Source: Rheinheimera tangshanensis (lineage in GTDB: Bacteria; Pseudomonadota; Gammaproteobacteria; Enterobacterales; Alteromonadaceae). From it: a stretch of 64,000 nt of DNA. The stretch covers positions 124,001 to 188,000 of the forward strand of contig NZ_BMLH01000001.1 of the NCBI RefSeq assembly GCF_014645135.1, written 5' to 3'. The notes under the pieces are model-generated. The model did not search any database. It was not told where the DNA came from and saw only the letters and a list, made by a program, of their open reading frames with translations. The position numbers and the translations under genes were made by a program. Each line of letters begins with the position of its first letter. Position 1 is the first letter of the stretch. Below, one piece after another: positions 36,597-46,449 of this stretch.

Positions 36597-37811
36597 TCAC
36601 TTTATTATTGGAGCAATGTGCTCAGATAACCTGGCCAGTGCCTCTTTCCGCTCCTCAAAATAATCATGCTTGTTATAAATCCCTTCTACACCTTTAAGCT
36701 TATGGTTTAAACAGCGCTCTGCTATATGACCAGGTACGCCTATTTGCGCAAGCATGGTGCGACATGTGCGGCGTAGGTCATGTACTGAGAAGTGCTGGAT
36801 ATCGCCCATTTTATTCGGTGGTTGTATCTTTTTGCCCGCTTCATGGCCAAATAGCTTGGTGATGGCCCGGTTAAGGGTGTCAGGCCCCATATGTGGGTTT
36901 TTACTACTGCGTCTATTGGGGAATACGTAAGGCGAGCCAGCTGCGCGTATTTCCAACTCTTTAAACCAGGTGATGCAAAGCTCAGGCAGAGGGATAGTGA
37001 GCCCTACACCTGATTTACTTCGCTCCTTCGGTAATTCCCAAATTCCTGCCTCTAAGTTGATCTCTTGCCAACTAGCTTCTATTAACTCGCCTTTGCGCAC
37101 GCCTAACGTGACTAAGAGAGCGCAAGCTAGGTAGTTCTCTCTGGCAAAACTATCTCTATTTTCCCGAAAAACTTCAAAAACGCGTGTCAGTTCTTCAAAA
37201 GTGAGAGCTCGATCTTTACTTTGCTCTACGCCACCAGCATCGCTTACATTAAAAGCACTGGCAGGATTTGCACCCACCACATCCAGCTTTATGCCGTGGT
37301 TAAATAACTGCTTTAAATACAGCAGTGCGTCATTGGCAATAGTAGGGCGGCCTGATTCAGTGATGCTTTCTATGATGTACTGAATATCGCGAGCCATTAC
37401 CTTGTTAGGCGGTGCCGAGCCAATATGCGGAGCTATGTCTTTACGGTATACCCGTTCAGGAATGTTGTGGTGCTTAAGCCGTTTAATGTTGCCTTTATGC
37501 CAGTCAGCAAAAAGATCGTCTACGGTTTGCAGTTTGTGCTGCTTGGCACGCTGCTTTAGAAAAAGTGGATCTACCTTTTCAACCACTAAATGCTTTTTCT
37601 GCATCACGGCTTCGGCGCGTGCTTCTGACAATGACATATTGGCGCACTGGCCTAAAGTCATCTCCCGACGTTTACCATTAGCTGTATAGCGAAGAAACCA
37701 AAATGATTTTCCTGAATTGGGAACTGCTAGATACAGCCCCTCACCATCTGCGTACTTACCAGGTTCGCCCTTTATTAGGGATTCAACTTTCTTTGCGGTG
37801 AGGCTGCCCAT
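36597..37811 (-). CDS. int: P4-type site-specific integrase
   Basis: A 404-residue tyrosine recombinase with the N-terminal DUF4102 arm-binding domain (L-T-A-K-K-V-E-S-L, Y-A-D-G-E-G-L-Y-L), a core-binding domain, and the catalytic residues R in T-L-G-V-R-K-G-E-L, K in R-S-K-S-G, H-D-L-R-R-T, L-N-H-K and the tyrosine in G-I-Y-N-K-H-D-Y. It lies next to the right junction in yicC, and its promoter region carries the arm-type repeats. It therefore integrates the island into the 3' end of yicC, as the integrases of mobilizable genomic islands (MGIs) in Vibrio do. Confidence 0.93.
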   Translation of the reverse strand: MGSLTAKKVESLIKGEPGKYADGEGLYLAVPNSGKSFWFLRYTANGKRREMTLGQCANMSLSEARAEAVMQKKHLVVEKVDPLFLKQRAKQHKLQTVDDLFADWHKGNIKRLKHHNIPERVYRKDIAPHIGSAPPNKVMARDIQYIIESITESGRPTIANDALLYLKQLFNHGIKLDVVGANPASAFNVSDAGGVEQSKDRALTFEELTRVFEVFRENRDSFARENYLACALLVTLGVRKGELIEASWQEINLEAGIWELPKERSKSGVGLTIPLPELCITWFKELEIRAAGSPYVFPNRRSSKNPHMGPDTLNRAITKLFGHEAGKKIQPPNKMGDIQHFSVHDLRRTCRTMLAQIGVPGHIAERCLNHKLKGVEGIYNKHDYFEERKEALARLSEHIAPIIK

Positions 37812-37849
37812 ATTTTCCTCTCAGATCAGTAAGTTATGTAAAAGTGATT

Positions 37850-37908
37850 TTACTCGCCACTAGCTGTCTGAGTTAGTCTAACATACCCACCACCTTACTC
37901 ACCACTTT
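37850..37908. repeat. arm-type repeats at the right island end
   Basis: TTACTCGCCACT (37850-37861) and TACCCACCACC followed by TTACTCACCACTTT (37895-37908) lie between the integrase start and yicC. The last 14 bases are identical to 10485-10498 at the left end. They probably bind the integrase arm domain and may also overlap its promoter. Confidence 0.6.
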
Positions 37909-38010
37909 TGATTGGCTTTCGGTGGATGGTGGTGGATTGCTATGGACTGTGCTTCAGTTTAAGTTATTGATTTTAAATGGTTAAAAAGTTAAGGTGGATG
38001 TCTGTGAACT

Positions 38011-38025
38011 TTATTCAATATTCTG
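38011..38025. repeat. right attachment-site repeat in yicC
   Basis: TTATTCAATATTCTG, read on the minus strand, is the Q-N-I-E-stop end of yicC and is identical to 10392-10406. It marks attR; the integration keeps yicC intact. Confidence 0.85.
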
Positions 38026-38871
38026 GATCTGTTCCCGCATCTGTTCGATTAAAACCTTGAGCTCCACCGCTGTATTGGTGATCTCGGTTGAGATGGCTTT
38101 AGAGGACAAGGTGTTCGCTTCGCGGTTGAATTCCTGCATCATAAAATCGAGGCGGCGGCCTATGGCTCCGCCTTGTTTTAGGCTATGGCGGGTTTCTTTG
38201 ATATGAGCGTCTAAACGGTCCAGCTCTTCTGCCACGTCAGATTTTTGGGCTAAAAAGGCCATTTCCTGCTCGAGGCGGTTTTGGTCCAGTTCGGCTTTTA
38301 CTTCCTGCAGGCGGTTGAGCATTTTGTCGCGTTGCCATTGCAGTGCTTGTGGTAAATGGGTGCGCAAGGTGCTGACATGAGTGGAGATTTGATCCAAACG
38401 GTCGCGGATCATTTGCTCTATGGCGACACCTTCACGGCCACGGCCTGCAACAAAGTCGACTAAGGCGGCGTCAAAAGCGGCCATCAGTTCGGCTTGTAAG
38501 CTGTCGATGTCTTCTTCCTGAGTTTCCATCACGCCAGGCCAACGCAGAATATCAACCACGTTCAGCTGTGCTTTGCCGCTTTGCTCGGCGAGGCTACTTG
38601 CGCTTTGCATCAGTTGTTTGGCCAAAGCTTCGTTAATTTTTAACTCGCCAGCTGTGTTTGACGCGCTGTATTTCAGGTTGATTTCCAGTTTGCCGCGGTG
38701 CAGTTTCTGCCGCAGTTTGTCGCGTAATAAACCTTCTAAGCAACGAAACTGTTCTGGCAGGCGGAAATAGCTTTCCAGATAACGTTGGTTAACGGAGCGG
38801 ATTTCCCAAACGGCATTGCCCCAGCTGGCACGAATTTCGTGGCGGGCATAAGCGGTCATACTGTGGATCAT
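38011..38871 (-). CDS. yicC: YicC-family endoribonuclease
   Basis: A 286-residue protein of the YicC family (known as an endoribonuclease that takes part in stress-related and sRNA decay). The family start M-I-H-S-M-T-A-Y-A-R is present, as is the conserved C-terminal F-M-M-Q-E-F-N-R-E-A-N-T-L-S-S-K-A. Length is normal. Its stop region is the integration site of the island, and its coding sequence is complete. Divergent from rph by 185 bases. Confidence 0.93.
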   Translation of the reverse strand: MIHSMTAYARHEIRASWGNAVWEIRSVNQRYLESYFRLPEQFRCLEGLLRDKLRQKLHRGKLEINLKYSASNTAGELKINEALAKQLMQSASSLAEQSGKAQLNVVDILRWPGVMETQEEDIDSLQAELMAAFDAALVDFVAGRGREGVAIEQMIRDRLDQISTHVSTLRTHLPQALQWQRDKMLNRLQEVKAELDQNRLEQEMAFLAQKSDVAEELDRLDAHIKETRHSLKQGGAIGRRLDFMMQEFNREANTLSSKAISTEITNTAVELKVLIEQMREQIQNIE

Positions 38872-38994
38872 AATGAAGTCCTGAAATACAAAATAATGCC
38901 GAGTATACCCGTCTTAATTGAAGCTGCAACTTTGTTGGCCGCAGCTAGCTGGTGCAGAGTTCAAACGCCTTGCCGTAATTACTTAGCGTATAGA

Positions 38995-39023
38995 TGGCAC
39001 AGCAAGGCCTAAATCCCTATAAT
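38995..39023 (+). promoter_or_regulatory. possible rph-pyrE promoter
   Basis: A perfect TATAAT at 39018-39023 lies 33 bases before the rph start, with a poor -35 (TGGCAC, 38995-39000) at 17 bp spacing. The -10 is convincing, the -35 less so. Confidence 0.4.
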
Positions 39024-39056
39024 GAAGCACTTTTAATATCAGGTTGAGGCTTCACC

Positions 39057-39770
39057 ATGCGTCCTAGCGGCAGAACAGCGAGTCAAATTCGTCCTATTAC
39101 TTTCACCCGTCAATTTACGGCTCATGCTGAAGGTTCAGTATTGGTTGAGTTTGGTAACACCAAAGTTATTTGTACTGCCAGCGTGATTGAAGGTGTGCCA
39201 CGTTTTATGAAAGGCCAGGGCAAAGGCTGGATCACAGCTGAATATGGCATGTTGCCACGCGCAACTCATACCCGTAACGACCGTGAAGCGGCTCGTGGTA
39301 AGCAGGGTGGCCGTACTATGGAAATTCAGCGCCTGATTGGCCGTGCTTTGCGTACTGCTGTGGATTTAAAGCTGTTGGGTGAAAACACTATTACTATCGA
39401 CTGTGACGTGATCCAGGCCGATGGTGGCACCCGCACTGCCTCTATCACTGGTGCTTGTGTGGCTTTAGTGGATGCGCTGAATTTTATGCGCGCTAAAGGT
39501 TTGATCAAAACCAACCCGTTGAATTTTATGGTCGCTGCGGTTTCTGTGGGTGTTTATAAAGGTACTGCTGTTGCCGATTTAGACTACGCCGAAGATTCTA
39601 ACGCTGAAACCGATATGAACATCGTCATGACTGAAACCGGCAAAATCATCGAAATTCAGGGCACGGCTGAAGAAGCGCCATTTAGCTTTGAAGAAATGCA
39701 GCAGATGATGGAATTAGGCAAACACGCCATCCGCGAAATTATCGACGAACAAAAACGCGTTTTAGCTTAA
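39057..39770 (+). CDS. rph: ribonuclease PH
   Basis: A 237-residue phosphorolytic 3'-5' exoribonuclease that trims tRNA 3' ends. Start M-R-P-S-G-R-T, then [18 protein letters not shown], the [14 protein letters not shown] signature and the [20 protein letters not shown] motif are all conserved. First of an rph-pyrE operon; GAGG site seven bases upstream. Confidence 0.97.
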   Translation: MRPSGRTASQIRPITFTRQFTAHAEGSVLVEFGNTKVICTASVIEGVPRFMKGQGKGWITAEYGMLPRATHTRNDREAARGKQGGRTMEIQRLIGRALRTAVDLKLLGENTITIDCDVIQADGGTRTASITGACVALVDALNFMRAKGLIKTNPLNFMVAAVSVGVYKGTAVADLDYAEDSNAETDMNIVMTETGKIIEIQGTAEEAPFSFEEMQQMMELGKHAIREIIDEQKRVLA

Positions 39771-39803
39771 GTTTTGCTTAAGGTTTTGAGGTCACACTAA
39801 GTT

Positions 39804-40448
39804 ATGAAACAGTTTCAAATAGACTTTATTGAGTTTGCATTGTCGCGTCAGGTACTGAAGTTTGGCAGTTTTACGCTGAAGTCCGGCCGTACCAGCCCGT
39901 ACTTTTTTAACGCAGGTTTATTTAATACAGGCGGCGATTTAGCTCGTTTAGGCCGGTTTTATGCTGCGGCTTTAGAAGACGCCGGCGTAGAGTTTGACCT
40001 GCTGTTTGGTCCTGCCTACAAGGGTATTCCTATAGCAACTACGACGGCTGTGGCTTTGTTTGATCAGTACGGTAAAGATGTGCCTTATTGCTTCAACCGC
40101 AAAGAAGCCAAAACCCATGGTGAAGGTGGCAACTTAGTCGGCTCGCCTTTACAGGGCAAAGTGATGCTGGTGGATGATGTGATCACGGCCGGTACTGCGA
40201 TTCGTGAATCGATGCAGCTGATCCAGGCACAGGGCGCCAGTTTAAGTGGTGTGCTGATTGCGCTTGATCGTCAGGAAAAAGGTCAAGGCGAACTTTCAGC
40301 TATTCAGGAAGTCGAACGCGACTTTGGCACTCAAGTAGTTTCTATCATTTGTTTAAACGACTTAATCAACTACCTGCAAGGCAAACCAGAGCTGGCTCAG
40401 TATTTAGAAGCTGTGTCTGCCTACCGTGCCCAATATGGTGTGAGCTAA
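39804..40448 (+). CDS. pyrE: orotate phosphoribosyltransferase
   Basis: A 214-residue pyrimidine-biosynthesis enzyme that makes orotidine monophosphate from orotate and PRPP. The type-I PRTase motif [15 protein letters not shown] is near residue 125, and the catalytic loop with [11 protein letters not shown] near 103. Normal length. Follows rph by 33 bases. Confidence 0.97.
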   Translation: MKQFQIDFIEFALSRQVLKFGSFTLKSGRTSPYFFNAGLFNTGGDLARLGRFYAAALEDAGVEFDLLFGPAYKGIPIATTTAVALFDQYGKDVPYCFNRKEAKTHGEGGNLVGSPLQGKVMLVDDVITAGTAIRESMQLIQAQGASLSGVLIALDRQEKGQGELSAIQEVERDFGTQVVSIICLNDLINYLQGKPELAQYLEAVSAYRAQYGVS

Positions 40449-40478
40449 GGTCTAAGTTAGATCCAGTAAGGACAAGCG

Positions 40479-40850
40479 ATGAGCAAGCCAAACGGCACAG
40501 GTTTTGGACGTATTATGAAAGCTGCGGATTGTAGCCGGAAAGGTTTTACTGCAGCCTGGGTGAACGAAGCCGCCTTTCGTCAGGAAGCTGGCCTTACTTT
40601 AGCTGCTATTCCTTTTGCCTGGTATTTGGCTGCTGATTTTGGTCATTTTGCGATTTTGATGGGCGTCTGGTTACTGGTGATTATTGTGGAGTTATTAAAC
40701 TCAGCCATTGAAGCCTTAACCGACCGTGTCAGTTTAGAGCGACATGAATTATCAGGCCGGGCTAAAGATATGGGTTCAGCTGCGGTAACTTCAGCGCTTG
40801 TTTTTGTCGCCTTAGTTTGGGCTGCTGCCATATGGCAAAAGTTTAACTAA
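40479..40850 (+). CDS. dgkA: diacylglycerol kinase
   Basis: A 123-residue inner-membrane enzyme that phosphorylates diacylglycerol, recycling lipid left from membrane-derived oligosaccharide and LPS modification. Three membrane helices; the signature V-E-L-L-N-S-A-I-E-A-L-T-D-R-V-S near residue 70 contains the catalytic glutamate. AAGGA site upstream of the ATG. Confidence 0.95.
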   Translation: MSKPNGTGFGRIMKAADCSRKGFTAAWVNEAAFRQEAGLTLAAIPFAWYLAADFGHFAILMGVWLLVIIVELLNSAIEALTDRVSLERHELSGRAKDMGSAAVTSALVFVALVWAAAIWQKFN

Positions 40851-40865
40851 GCGAATTTACACTAT

Positions 40866-40896
40866 AAAAAAACCGGTCAGCTGACCGGTTTTTTTA
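40866..40896. terminator. bidirectional terminator between dgkA and slmA
   Basis: A nearly perfect palindrome: A-run, AACCGGTC (40871-40878), AGCT, GACCGGTT (40883-40890), T-run. It can stop both convergent genes. Confidence 0.9.
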
Positions 40897-40904
40897 TCTC
40901 TGGC

Positions 40905-41498
40905 TTAAACCGCAAACAGTGTTCTTTGCAGCAAAGCCCATTGGTTCGGCCACTGAGCTGTTGGCAAACGGGCAAAACCTGAACGGACAAATTGCTGCAT
41001 TTTGCCTTCACAAATACCCAGCAACAGGTTGGCTAAATCACCTTCATCCACAGAAAAACTTTTACCTTCACGTAACTTACGTTCGCGCAGGCATTGTTTT
41101 AATTGAGTTTCCAGCTTTTCATACAAGGCGCTGATGCGCTCCTGCAAACGCTCCTGTTCACCCTGTAAGGCATCACCGGTCAGAATGCGGCAGATACCAG
41201 GGTTACGCTCGGCGAAGATCAGCAATAACTGCATAATCAGCTCGATACGCTGCTCGGTTTGTTTGTGCTCCTGCACTATCGCATTAATACGCGACAACAA
41301 GGTGTCTTCAATAAAGTCGATCAAGCCCTCAAACATCCGGGCTTTGCTAGGGAAGTGCCGGTACAAAGCCGCTTCGGATACACCCACCTGAGCCGCCAAA
41401 GCTGCTGTAGTGATACGCTGGCCCGCATGGCTTTGCAGCATAGCGGCCAGAGCCTGCAAAATATCTTCTTTGCGGTTGGGACGTTTAGTTGTTGCCAT
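40905..41498 (-). CDS. slmA: nucleoid occlusion factor SlmA (TetR family)
   Basis: A 197-residue DNA-binding division inhibitor that blocks FtsZ rings over the nucleoid. The TetR HTH ([24 protein letters not shown]) is at 28-51. Start at 41498 ([15 protein letters not shown]) has AAGGA six bases upstream. The order with dut and coaBC is conserved in gammaproteobacteria. Confidence 0.95.
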   Translation of the reverse strand: MATTKRPNRKEDILQALAAMLQSHAGQRITTAALAAQVGVSEAALYRHFPSKARMFEGLIDFIEDTLLSRINAIVQEHKQTEQRIELIMQLLLIFAERNPGICRILTGDALQGEQERLQERISALYEKLETQLKQCLRERKLREGKSFSVDEGDLANLLLGICEGKMQQFVRSGFARLPTAQWPNQWALLQRTLFAV

Positions 41499-41516
41499 GG
41501 ATATCCTTGTCACTAA

Positions 41517-41751
41517 TTAACCTGAACTGGGGATAATGAGTGTCGAAATTTATTTATTTTTACTTCCTAAATCAATTAGATAGGGAAATGCATTTAAGAC
41601 AAAAAACTCTTTCCTTACTGAATACGCAGATTTTTGTGGATCTCAAGGCGCTTTGTTGTACGCCATAGCAGTCTATGGCTAGACAAAGCAACGCCGAGAG
41701 GCGCGAAAAGATGCTCGTTCAGTGGCACTGCTTATCCCTAGTTCAGGTTAA
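41517..41751. mobile_element. MITE-like element with 20-bp terminal inverted repeats
   Basis: TTAACCTGAACTGGGGATAA (41517-41536) and TTATCCCTAGTTCAGGTTAA (41732-41751) are inverted repeats matching at 19 of 20 bases. They bound a 235-bp stretch without a gene, whose right end abuts the dut stop codon. The interior has further short inverted repeats (GCCATAG and CTATGGC around 41672). Such size and structure fit a non-autonomous MITE. The repeat begins with TTAA, which could be the target duplication. No transposase is visible. Confidence 0.55.
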
Positions 41752-42210
41752 TCAAGCCCGGCCTGAGTGACCAAATCCACCTTCGCCTCTGTCTGAAGCG
41801 TCAAAATCTGAAACTATGTTAAATTCTGCCTGTACCACCGGCATAAACACCAACTGAGCAATACGATCGCCTGGCTGGATAGTGAAATCTTCCTGCGAAC
41901 GGTTCCACATAGACACCATCAGCTGGCCCTGATAATCCGAGTCGATTAAACCCACTAAGTTACCCAACACTATGCCGTGTTTATGACCTAAACCAGAGCG
42001 TGGCAGTATAGTGGCGCATAAATTTGCGTCACCAATATGAATAGCTAAGCCAGTAGGGATCAAGGTCGTTTGGCCCGGAGCCAGTTGTACTTCTGCATCC
42101 AGACAAGCCCGTAAATCTAAACCAGCGCTGCCCGGTGTGGCATAAGCCGGTAATGGGAATTCAGTGCCGATACGTGGGTCGAGAATTTTTAAATCAATGG
42201 CTTTTTTCAT
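41752..42210 (-). CDS. dut: dUTP pyrophosphatase
   Basis: A 152-residue trimeric enzyme that hydrolyses dUTP to dUMP, keeping uracil out of DNA and supplying thymidylate synthesis. All family motifs are seen: [36 protein letters not shown] and the glycine-rich C-terminal [10 protein letters not shown]. Overlaps coaBC by 17 bases. Confidence 0.97.
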   Translation of the reverse strand: MKKAIDLKILDPRIGTEFPLPAYATPGSAGLDLRACLDAEVQLAPGQTTLIPTGLAIHIGDANLCATILPRSGLGHKHGIVLGNLVGLIDSDYQGQLMVSMWNRSQEDFTIQPGDRIAQLVFMPVVQAEFNIVSDFDASDRGEGGFGHSGRA

Positions 42211-43417
42211 GCAGATAACGCTCGTTAATCAATAAAAGAAGTTGGTGTGCCAGCTCTGATTTGGCTTGTAAGCCAAACTGCTGTTCGCCGTCTGCCCAAA
42301 ATACAGTGAGAGCATTTTGTTCGCTGTTAAAGCCCTGGTTCGATAGAGATACGTCGTTGGCGCAAATCAGATCCAGTTTTTTCTTCGCCAGTTTCTGGCG
42401 GGCATAATTGGCGACATCCTGAGTTTCAGCGGCAAAACCTACAGTAAAAGGCCGTTGTGAGGTTAATGCGGCCACAGCGGCAATAATGTCCGGGTTTTTC
42501 ACTAAGGTAAGATTGGTGCTGTCGTCGCTGGTTTTTTTCAGCTTCTGTGTCGCAACCTGCGCCACTTTATAATCAGCTACAGCGGCGCAGCCAATAAAGA
42601 TGCTTGCGCTGACTGCCTGCTCTAATGCGACCTGATACATTTCATCAGCTGTGACCACGTCAATACGTTTTACGCCTGTTGGTGTCGCCAACTGCACTGG
42701 TCCTGCAATTAAAGTGACCTGTGCACCCAATTGCACAGCGGCTTCAGCTAATGCAAAACCCATCTTGCCTGAACTGTGGTTAGAGATATAACGCACCGGG
42801 TCTATTGGCTCGCGGGTAGGGCCAGCGGTAATCACCAGCGATACACCTTTTAGTGGCAGAACCTTAGGCGCAAAGTGTTCAAGCACTAAATCCACCAGCT
42901 GCAAAGGTTCTAACATCCGGCCCATACCGACATCACCGCATGCTTGTTCGCCTGCTGCCGGGCCCCAGATGTAAAAATTACGTGTCTTTAATGTATCTAT
43001 ATTGTGTTTGGTGGCTATATTTTTATACATCTGCTGATTCATGGCAGGAGCCACAGCCACTGGGGCATCAGTTGCCAGCACACAAGTGCTCAACAAGTCG
43101 TTGGCCAGACCATGGGCTAAGCGGGCAATCAAATCAGCTGAAGCTGGTGCTATCAGTAATAAATCGGCCCATTTGGCCAGCTCAATATGGCCCATAGCCG
43201 CTTCTGCAGCTGGGTCGAGCAAGCTGTTGGCGACAGGATTCCCTGATAAGGCCTGCAAAGTTAAAGGCGTAATAAATTCGCGCGCTGCGTCGGTTTGAAT
43301 GACCTGTACTTCAGCGCCACGTTCTTTCAGACGGCGAATTAAGTCGGCACTTTTGTATGCGGCAATACCGCCGCTAATGCCTAATAAAATGCGTTTTCCT
43401 GAGAGTAATAGTGCCAT
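42194..43417 (-). CDS. coaBC: bifunctional CoaBC (PPC synthetase / PPC decarboxylase)
   Basis: A 407-residue coenzyme A biosynthesis enzyme: the N-terminal flavodoxin-like decarboxylase ([11 protein letters not shown], the P-A-M-N-Q-Q-M-Y and the [10 protein letters not shown] cysteine) and C-terminal synthetase ([14 protein letters not shown], then K-M-G-F-A-L-A). Normal length. Divergent from radC. Confidence 0.96.
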   Translation of the reverse strand: MALLLSGKRILLGISGGIAAYKSADLIRRLKERGAEVQVIQTDAAREFITPLTLQALSGNPVANSLLDPAAEAAMGHIELAKWADLLLIAPASADLIARLAHGLANDLLSTCVLATDAPVAVAPAMNQQMYKNIATKHNIDTLKTRNFYIWGPAAGEQACGDVGMGRMLEPLQLVDLVLEHFAPKVLPLKGVSLVITAGPTREPIDPVRYISNHSSGKMGFALAEAAVQLGAQVTLIAGPVQLATPTGVKRIDVVTADEMYQVALEQAVSASIFIGCAAVADYKVAQVATQKLKKTSDDSTNLTLVKNPDIIAAVAALTSQRPFTVGFAAETQDVANYARQKLAKKKLDLICANDVSLSNQGFNSEQNALTVFWADGEQQFGLQAKSELAHQLLLLINERYLHEKSH

Positions 43418-43499
43418 GTCTGTCGCAGCAAAAAGTGGTTAAGTTGGCGTTAAGATAACACGGAAAGATGAAGGAAAACAAAAACTCAAGGAGGCTAAG

Positions 43500-44174
43500 A
43501 TGAGTATCAAAAGCTGGCCTGAAGGTGAAAGGCCAAGAGAAAAACTGCTGGCGCATGGTGCTGAGCATCTGTCGGACGGCGAATTGCTGGCTATTTTTTT
43601 ACGTACTGGTGTGGCTGGTATGGATGCGGTGGAATTGTCCCGTACTTTATTGCATCAGTTTGGTGGCCTGCGGCCTTTATTGGCTGCCAGCCAGGCGGAT
43701 TTTTGCAAAGGCCATGGTTTGGGCCAGGCTAAATATGTGCAATTACAAGCAGTTATGGAACTAAGCAGGCGCTATCTGGTACAAAGTATGCAGCGCGATA
43801 CTGTCTTTACCGAACCTGCTTTGGTGAAGCGTTATCTGCAACAAAGTTTAGCTTCGCAAAAACGCGAAGTCTTTATGTTGTTGTATTTGGACAGCCAACA
43901 CCGGCTGATTTGCGCTGAACCGTTATTTTTCGGCACTATTGATGCATCTCCTGTATATCCGCGTATTGTAGTTCAGAGTGCTTTAGCGCATAATGCCGCC
44001 GCCGTTATTTTGGCTCACAATCATCCATCCGGAGTTGCAGAGCCGAGCCGTGCCGATCGGATGATAACGGAACGCCTGACTCAAGCCATGTCTCTTGTCG
44101 ACATTAAGTTGCTGGATCATTTTGTGGTAGGTGATGCAGAGGTTATTTCCTTTGCCGAACGCGGCTGGCTATAA
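43500..44174 (+). CDS. radC: RadC family protein (chromosomal)
   Basis: A 224-residue JAMM-domain protein with the N-terminal UPF0758 region ([21 protein letters not shown]) and the [15 protein letters not shown] metal motif. Its function is not settled. Strong AAGGAGG site. This is the second RadC-family gene in the window; the island copy lacks the N-terminal part. Confidence 0.93.
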   Translation: MSIKSWPEGERPREKLLAHGAEHLSDGELLAIFLRTGVAGMDAVELSRTLLHQFGGLRPLLAASQADFCKGHGLGQAKYVQLQAVMELSRRYLVQSMQRDTVFTEPALVKRYLQQSLASQKREVFMLLYLDSQHRLICAEPLFFGTIDASPVYPRIVVQSALAHNAAAVILAHNHPSGVAEPSRADRMITERLTQAMSLVDIKLLDHFVVGDAEVISFAERGWL

Positions 44175-44224
44175 AGGTCTGAAGTTTGGATGTGCAAACG
44201 ATCGCCTGAACCATACAGATTTGC

Positions 44225-44253
44225 TTGAATTTGATCAGGCTTTCGTGTATAAA
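44225..44253 (+). promoter_or_regulatory. rpmB-rpmG promoter
   Basis: TTGAAT (44225-44230), 17 bp, TATAAA (44248-44253), about 87 bases before the rpmB start, downstream of radC. Good sigma70 match. Confidence 0.55.
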
Positions 44254-44340
44254 TTGCGCCCTTTCAGAAATCCGGGGCATTCTTCTTGGCCAGAAGGATG
44301 AACGAAGCTCGAGCTGAAGTAATTTTGGAGAAACATTGAC

Positions 44341-44577
44341 ATGTCTAGAGTGTGCCAAATCACTGGTAAGGGTCCGATGGTAGGTAACCGTCGTTCACAC
44401 GCCAACAACGCAACTAAGCGCCGTTTCCTGCCTAACCTGCAAACTCACCGTTTCTGGGTTGAAAGCGAAAACCGTTTTGTGACTTTACGTATTTCTACTC
44501 GTGGTATGCGTATTATCGACAAAAATGGCATCGATACTGTTTTAGCCGATCTGCGTGCTAAAGGTCAGAAGGTTTAA
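44341..44577 (+). CDS. rpmB: 50S ribosomal protein L28
   Basis: A 78-residue basic ribosomal protein: [11 protein letters not shown], then [14 protein letters not shown] and L-R-I-S-T-R-G-M-R. Operon with rpmG, 11 bases apart. Good GGAGAA site. Confidence 0.98.
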   Translation: MSRVCQITGKGPMVGNRRSHANNATKRRFLPNLQTHRFWVESENRFVTLRISTRGMRIIDKNGIDTVLADLRAKGQKV

Positions 44578-44588
44578 GGAATTAAATT

Positions 44589-44744
44589 ATGCGCGATAAA
44601 ATTCGTTTAGTTTCTTCTGCTGGTACTGGCTTCTTCTATACAACGACGAAGAACAAACGCACCATGCCAGAAAAAATGGAAATCAAAAAGTTCGATCCTA
44701 AAGTGCGTAAGCACGTGATTTTCAAAGAAGCGAAAATCAAGTAA
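44589..44744 (+). CDS. rpmG: 50S ribosomal protein L33
   Basis: A 51-residue ribosomal protein starting [14 protein letters not shown], then F-Y-T-T-T-K-N-K-R and K-M-E-I-K-K-F-D-P, with K-E-A-K-I-K at the end. Standard L33 length. AAGGAAT site after rpmB. Confidence 0.98.
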   Translation: MRDKIRLVSSAGTGFFYTTTKNKRTMPEKMEIKKFDPKVRKHVIFKEAKIK

Positions 44745-44753
44745 TTGAACTTA

Positions 44754-44785
44754 AAAAACCCGACGCAAGTCGGGTTTTTGTTTTT
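44754..44785 (+). terminator. rpmG terminator
   Basis: ACCCGAC, GCAA loop, GTCGGGT, then a T-run (44775-44785), preceded by an A-run. Classic intrinsic terminator. Confidence 0.92.
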
Positions 44786-44818
44786 ATATCTGTATAAAAC
44801 GCCTTGAGAAACATCAAG

Positions 44819-45010
44819 TAAAATTGTTCACAAAATAGCAGGACAGCTATTTTGCACAGCGTAAGCTGCCGAAGGCGAACATCATGGACGATGTGAGTGA
44901 AAAATATATCCCGATATTTTTGTATTCGCCGCCATCCATGGCGCTCACCCTGTCGGGCCATCGTCGCTTCGCTCCAATGTTCAAAATCGTTCCTTACGAT
45001 TTTGTTATAT
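44819..45010. repeat. highly structured intergenic element
   Basis: A gene-free stretch with several hairpins: CAAAATAGC/GCTATTTTG (44831-44854), CAGC/GCTG (44857-44868), AAATAT/ATATTT around 44905, GCCAT/ATGGC around 44935 and AAAATCGT/ACGATTTT (44983-45003). Such clusters are typical of dispersed intergenic repeats. Only one copy is visible here, so this is a candidate. Nothing else is seen up to 45103. Confidence 0.4.
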
Positions 45011-45103
45011 CTACAGTAAGTTCTTTCCTGTTACGTTTTTCTGGTTGTTCCGGCTGACTCTGGTTTACACTGCTGTTTTTCTTCTGTCTCGGTTTTTATC
45101 TTT

Positions 45104-45574
45104 ATGATCCGTTTAAGTCAAAAAGGCTGGAATAACGTCATGATTTACACAGTGGTGATTTTAGTCGCCCTGTTTGTGGGTTTACCCGAATACTTAAAAC
45201 AAGCGCGTAATGAACCTCAGCCACAACTTATTTCAGCAACTCAGACGTTGTTAGCTTTGCATTTCCCACAACATCAGATTGAGCGGGCCGGGCCCAATTG
45301 GCGTTCGCAGCCTGCTGCGCTGACGGAAGAGCAATTAACGGTTTTACTGCTGCATTGGCAACAGGCTGCTTTACCGGAAAAGTCGCCTCTTGATCCTATG
45401 AACCCAGTGCTTGTGACTGAAGTTTCCGTCTGGCTGACCGGCAAACCGGCTCAGCAACAATGGCAGTTGTATCGGGCGGGGGAGTTTTATTGGTTAAAAG
45501 CTGTAGATACGGATCTGTGGTACCGTTTGCCAGAAGGTCAGGCCGATTTATTATTTCCAGTCGTGTTACGTTGA
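45104..45574 (+). CDS. uncharacterised single-pass membrane protein
   Basis: A 156-residue protein with one N-terminal membrane helix ([16 protein letters not shown]) and a soluble, probably periplasmic, domain rich in glutamine and tryptophan. No known domain is recognised. It lies seven bases upstream of mutM on the same strand, so it is likely co-transcribed. Confidence 0.7.
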   Translation: MIRLSQKGWNNVMIYTVVILVALFVGLPEYLKQARNEPQPQLISATQTLLALHFPQHQIERAGPNWRSQPAALTEEQLTVLLLHWQQAALPEKSPLDPMNPVLVTEVSVWLTGKPAQQQWQLYRAGEFYWLKAVDTDLWYRLPEGQADLLFPVVLR

Positions 45575-45581
45575 GGGTGTT

Positions 45582-46397
45582 ATGCCGGAATTACCAGAAG
45601 TTGAAGTGTCCCGTTTAGGTATTAGCCCTCATTTACAGCAGCAACGTATCGAAAAAGTAGTAGTGCGGCAACGTCAGCTGCGCTGGCTGATACCAGATGA
45701 AGTACTACAGATTAGCCAGCAGCCTGTGCTTGATGTAACACGACGAGCGAAATACCTGCTGATCCATTTACCTGACGGCGAATTGATTATCCATCTTGGC
45801 ATGTCAGGCCATTTAAAAGTCGTGCCGCAGCATACTGCAGCTGGTAAACATGATCATGTCGATATCTATTTAAGCAATGACTTCATGTTGCGCTTAAACG
45901 ACACCAGACGTTTTGGTGCCGTATTGTGGCAGCCAAAAGATACGCTACACACGCTGATGGCACACTTAGGGCCTGAGCCTTTGTTAGGGGATTTCCATGC
46001 TGAGATGTTACTGGCTGCTTGCCAAAAACGCAGCAGCGCCATCAAACTGGTGTTAATGGATAATCATGTGGTGGTTGGGGTCGGGAATATTTATGCCAAT
46101 GAAGCTTTGTTTCAGGCGGGTATTCATCCCAAAATGCCAGCGAATCAACTGACCGCAGAAAAAGCTGAACTACTGGTGCAGGTAGTGAAACAAATTTTGG
46201 CCAAAGCCATCACTCAGGGCGGCACGACTTTAAAAGACTTTAGTCAAACCGATGGCAAGCCGGGCTATTTTGCCCAGCAGTTGTTGGTGTATGGTCGTGG
46301 CGGTGAGGAGTGTTTCAGCTGTCAGACTGAACTCAAAGAAATACGTTTAGGCCAGCGCAGTACTGTCTATTGCCCGGCCTGTCAGGGGGAATACTAA
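45582..46397 (+). CDS. mutM: formamidopyrimidine-DNA glycosylase
   Basis: A 271-residue base-excision repair enzyme that removes 8-oxoguanine. Mature N-terminus P-E-L-P-E-V-E, with Pro as nucleophile and Glu3; the lysine H-L-G-M-S-G-H-L-K; the H2TH region [13 protein letters not shown]; and the C-terminal zinc finger with C-F-S-C and C-P-A-C. Normal length. Confidence 0.97.
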   Translation: MPELPEVEVSRLGISPHLQQQRIEKVVVRQRQLRWLIPDEVLQISQQPVLDVTRRAKYLLIHLPDGELIIHLGMSGHLKVVPQHTAAGKHDHVDIYLSNDFMLRLNDTRRFGAVLWQPKDTLHTLMAHLGPEPLLGDFHAEMLLAACQKRSSAIKLVLMDNHVVVGVGNIYANEALFQAGIHPKMPANQLTAEKAELLVQVVKQILAKAITQGGTTLKDFSQTDGKPGYFAQQLLVYGRGGEECFSCQTELKEIRLGQRSTVYCPACQGEY

Positions 46398-46449
46398 AGA
46401 CTTTGTTTAGCCCCAATACCTGTGTATTGCCCATAATGAAAGGCGAGCA

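Noticed and set aside
10392-38025. An SXT/R391-type oriT in the island
   Set aside because: I could not identify an oriT-like sequence by eye, so transfer by such elements remains only an idea.
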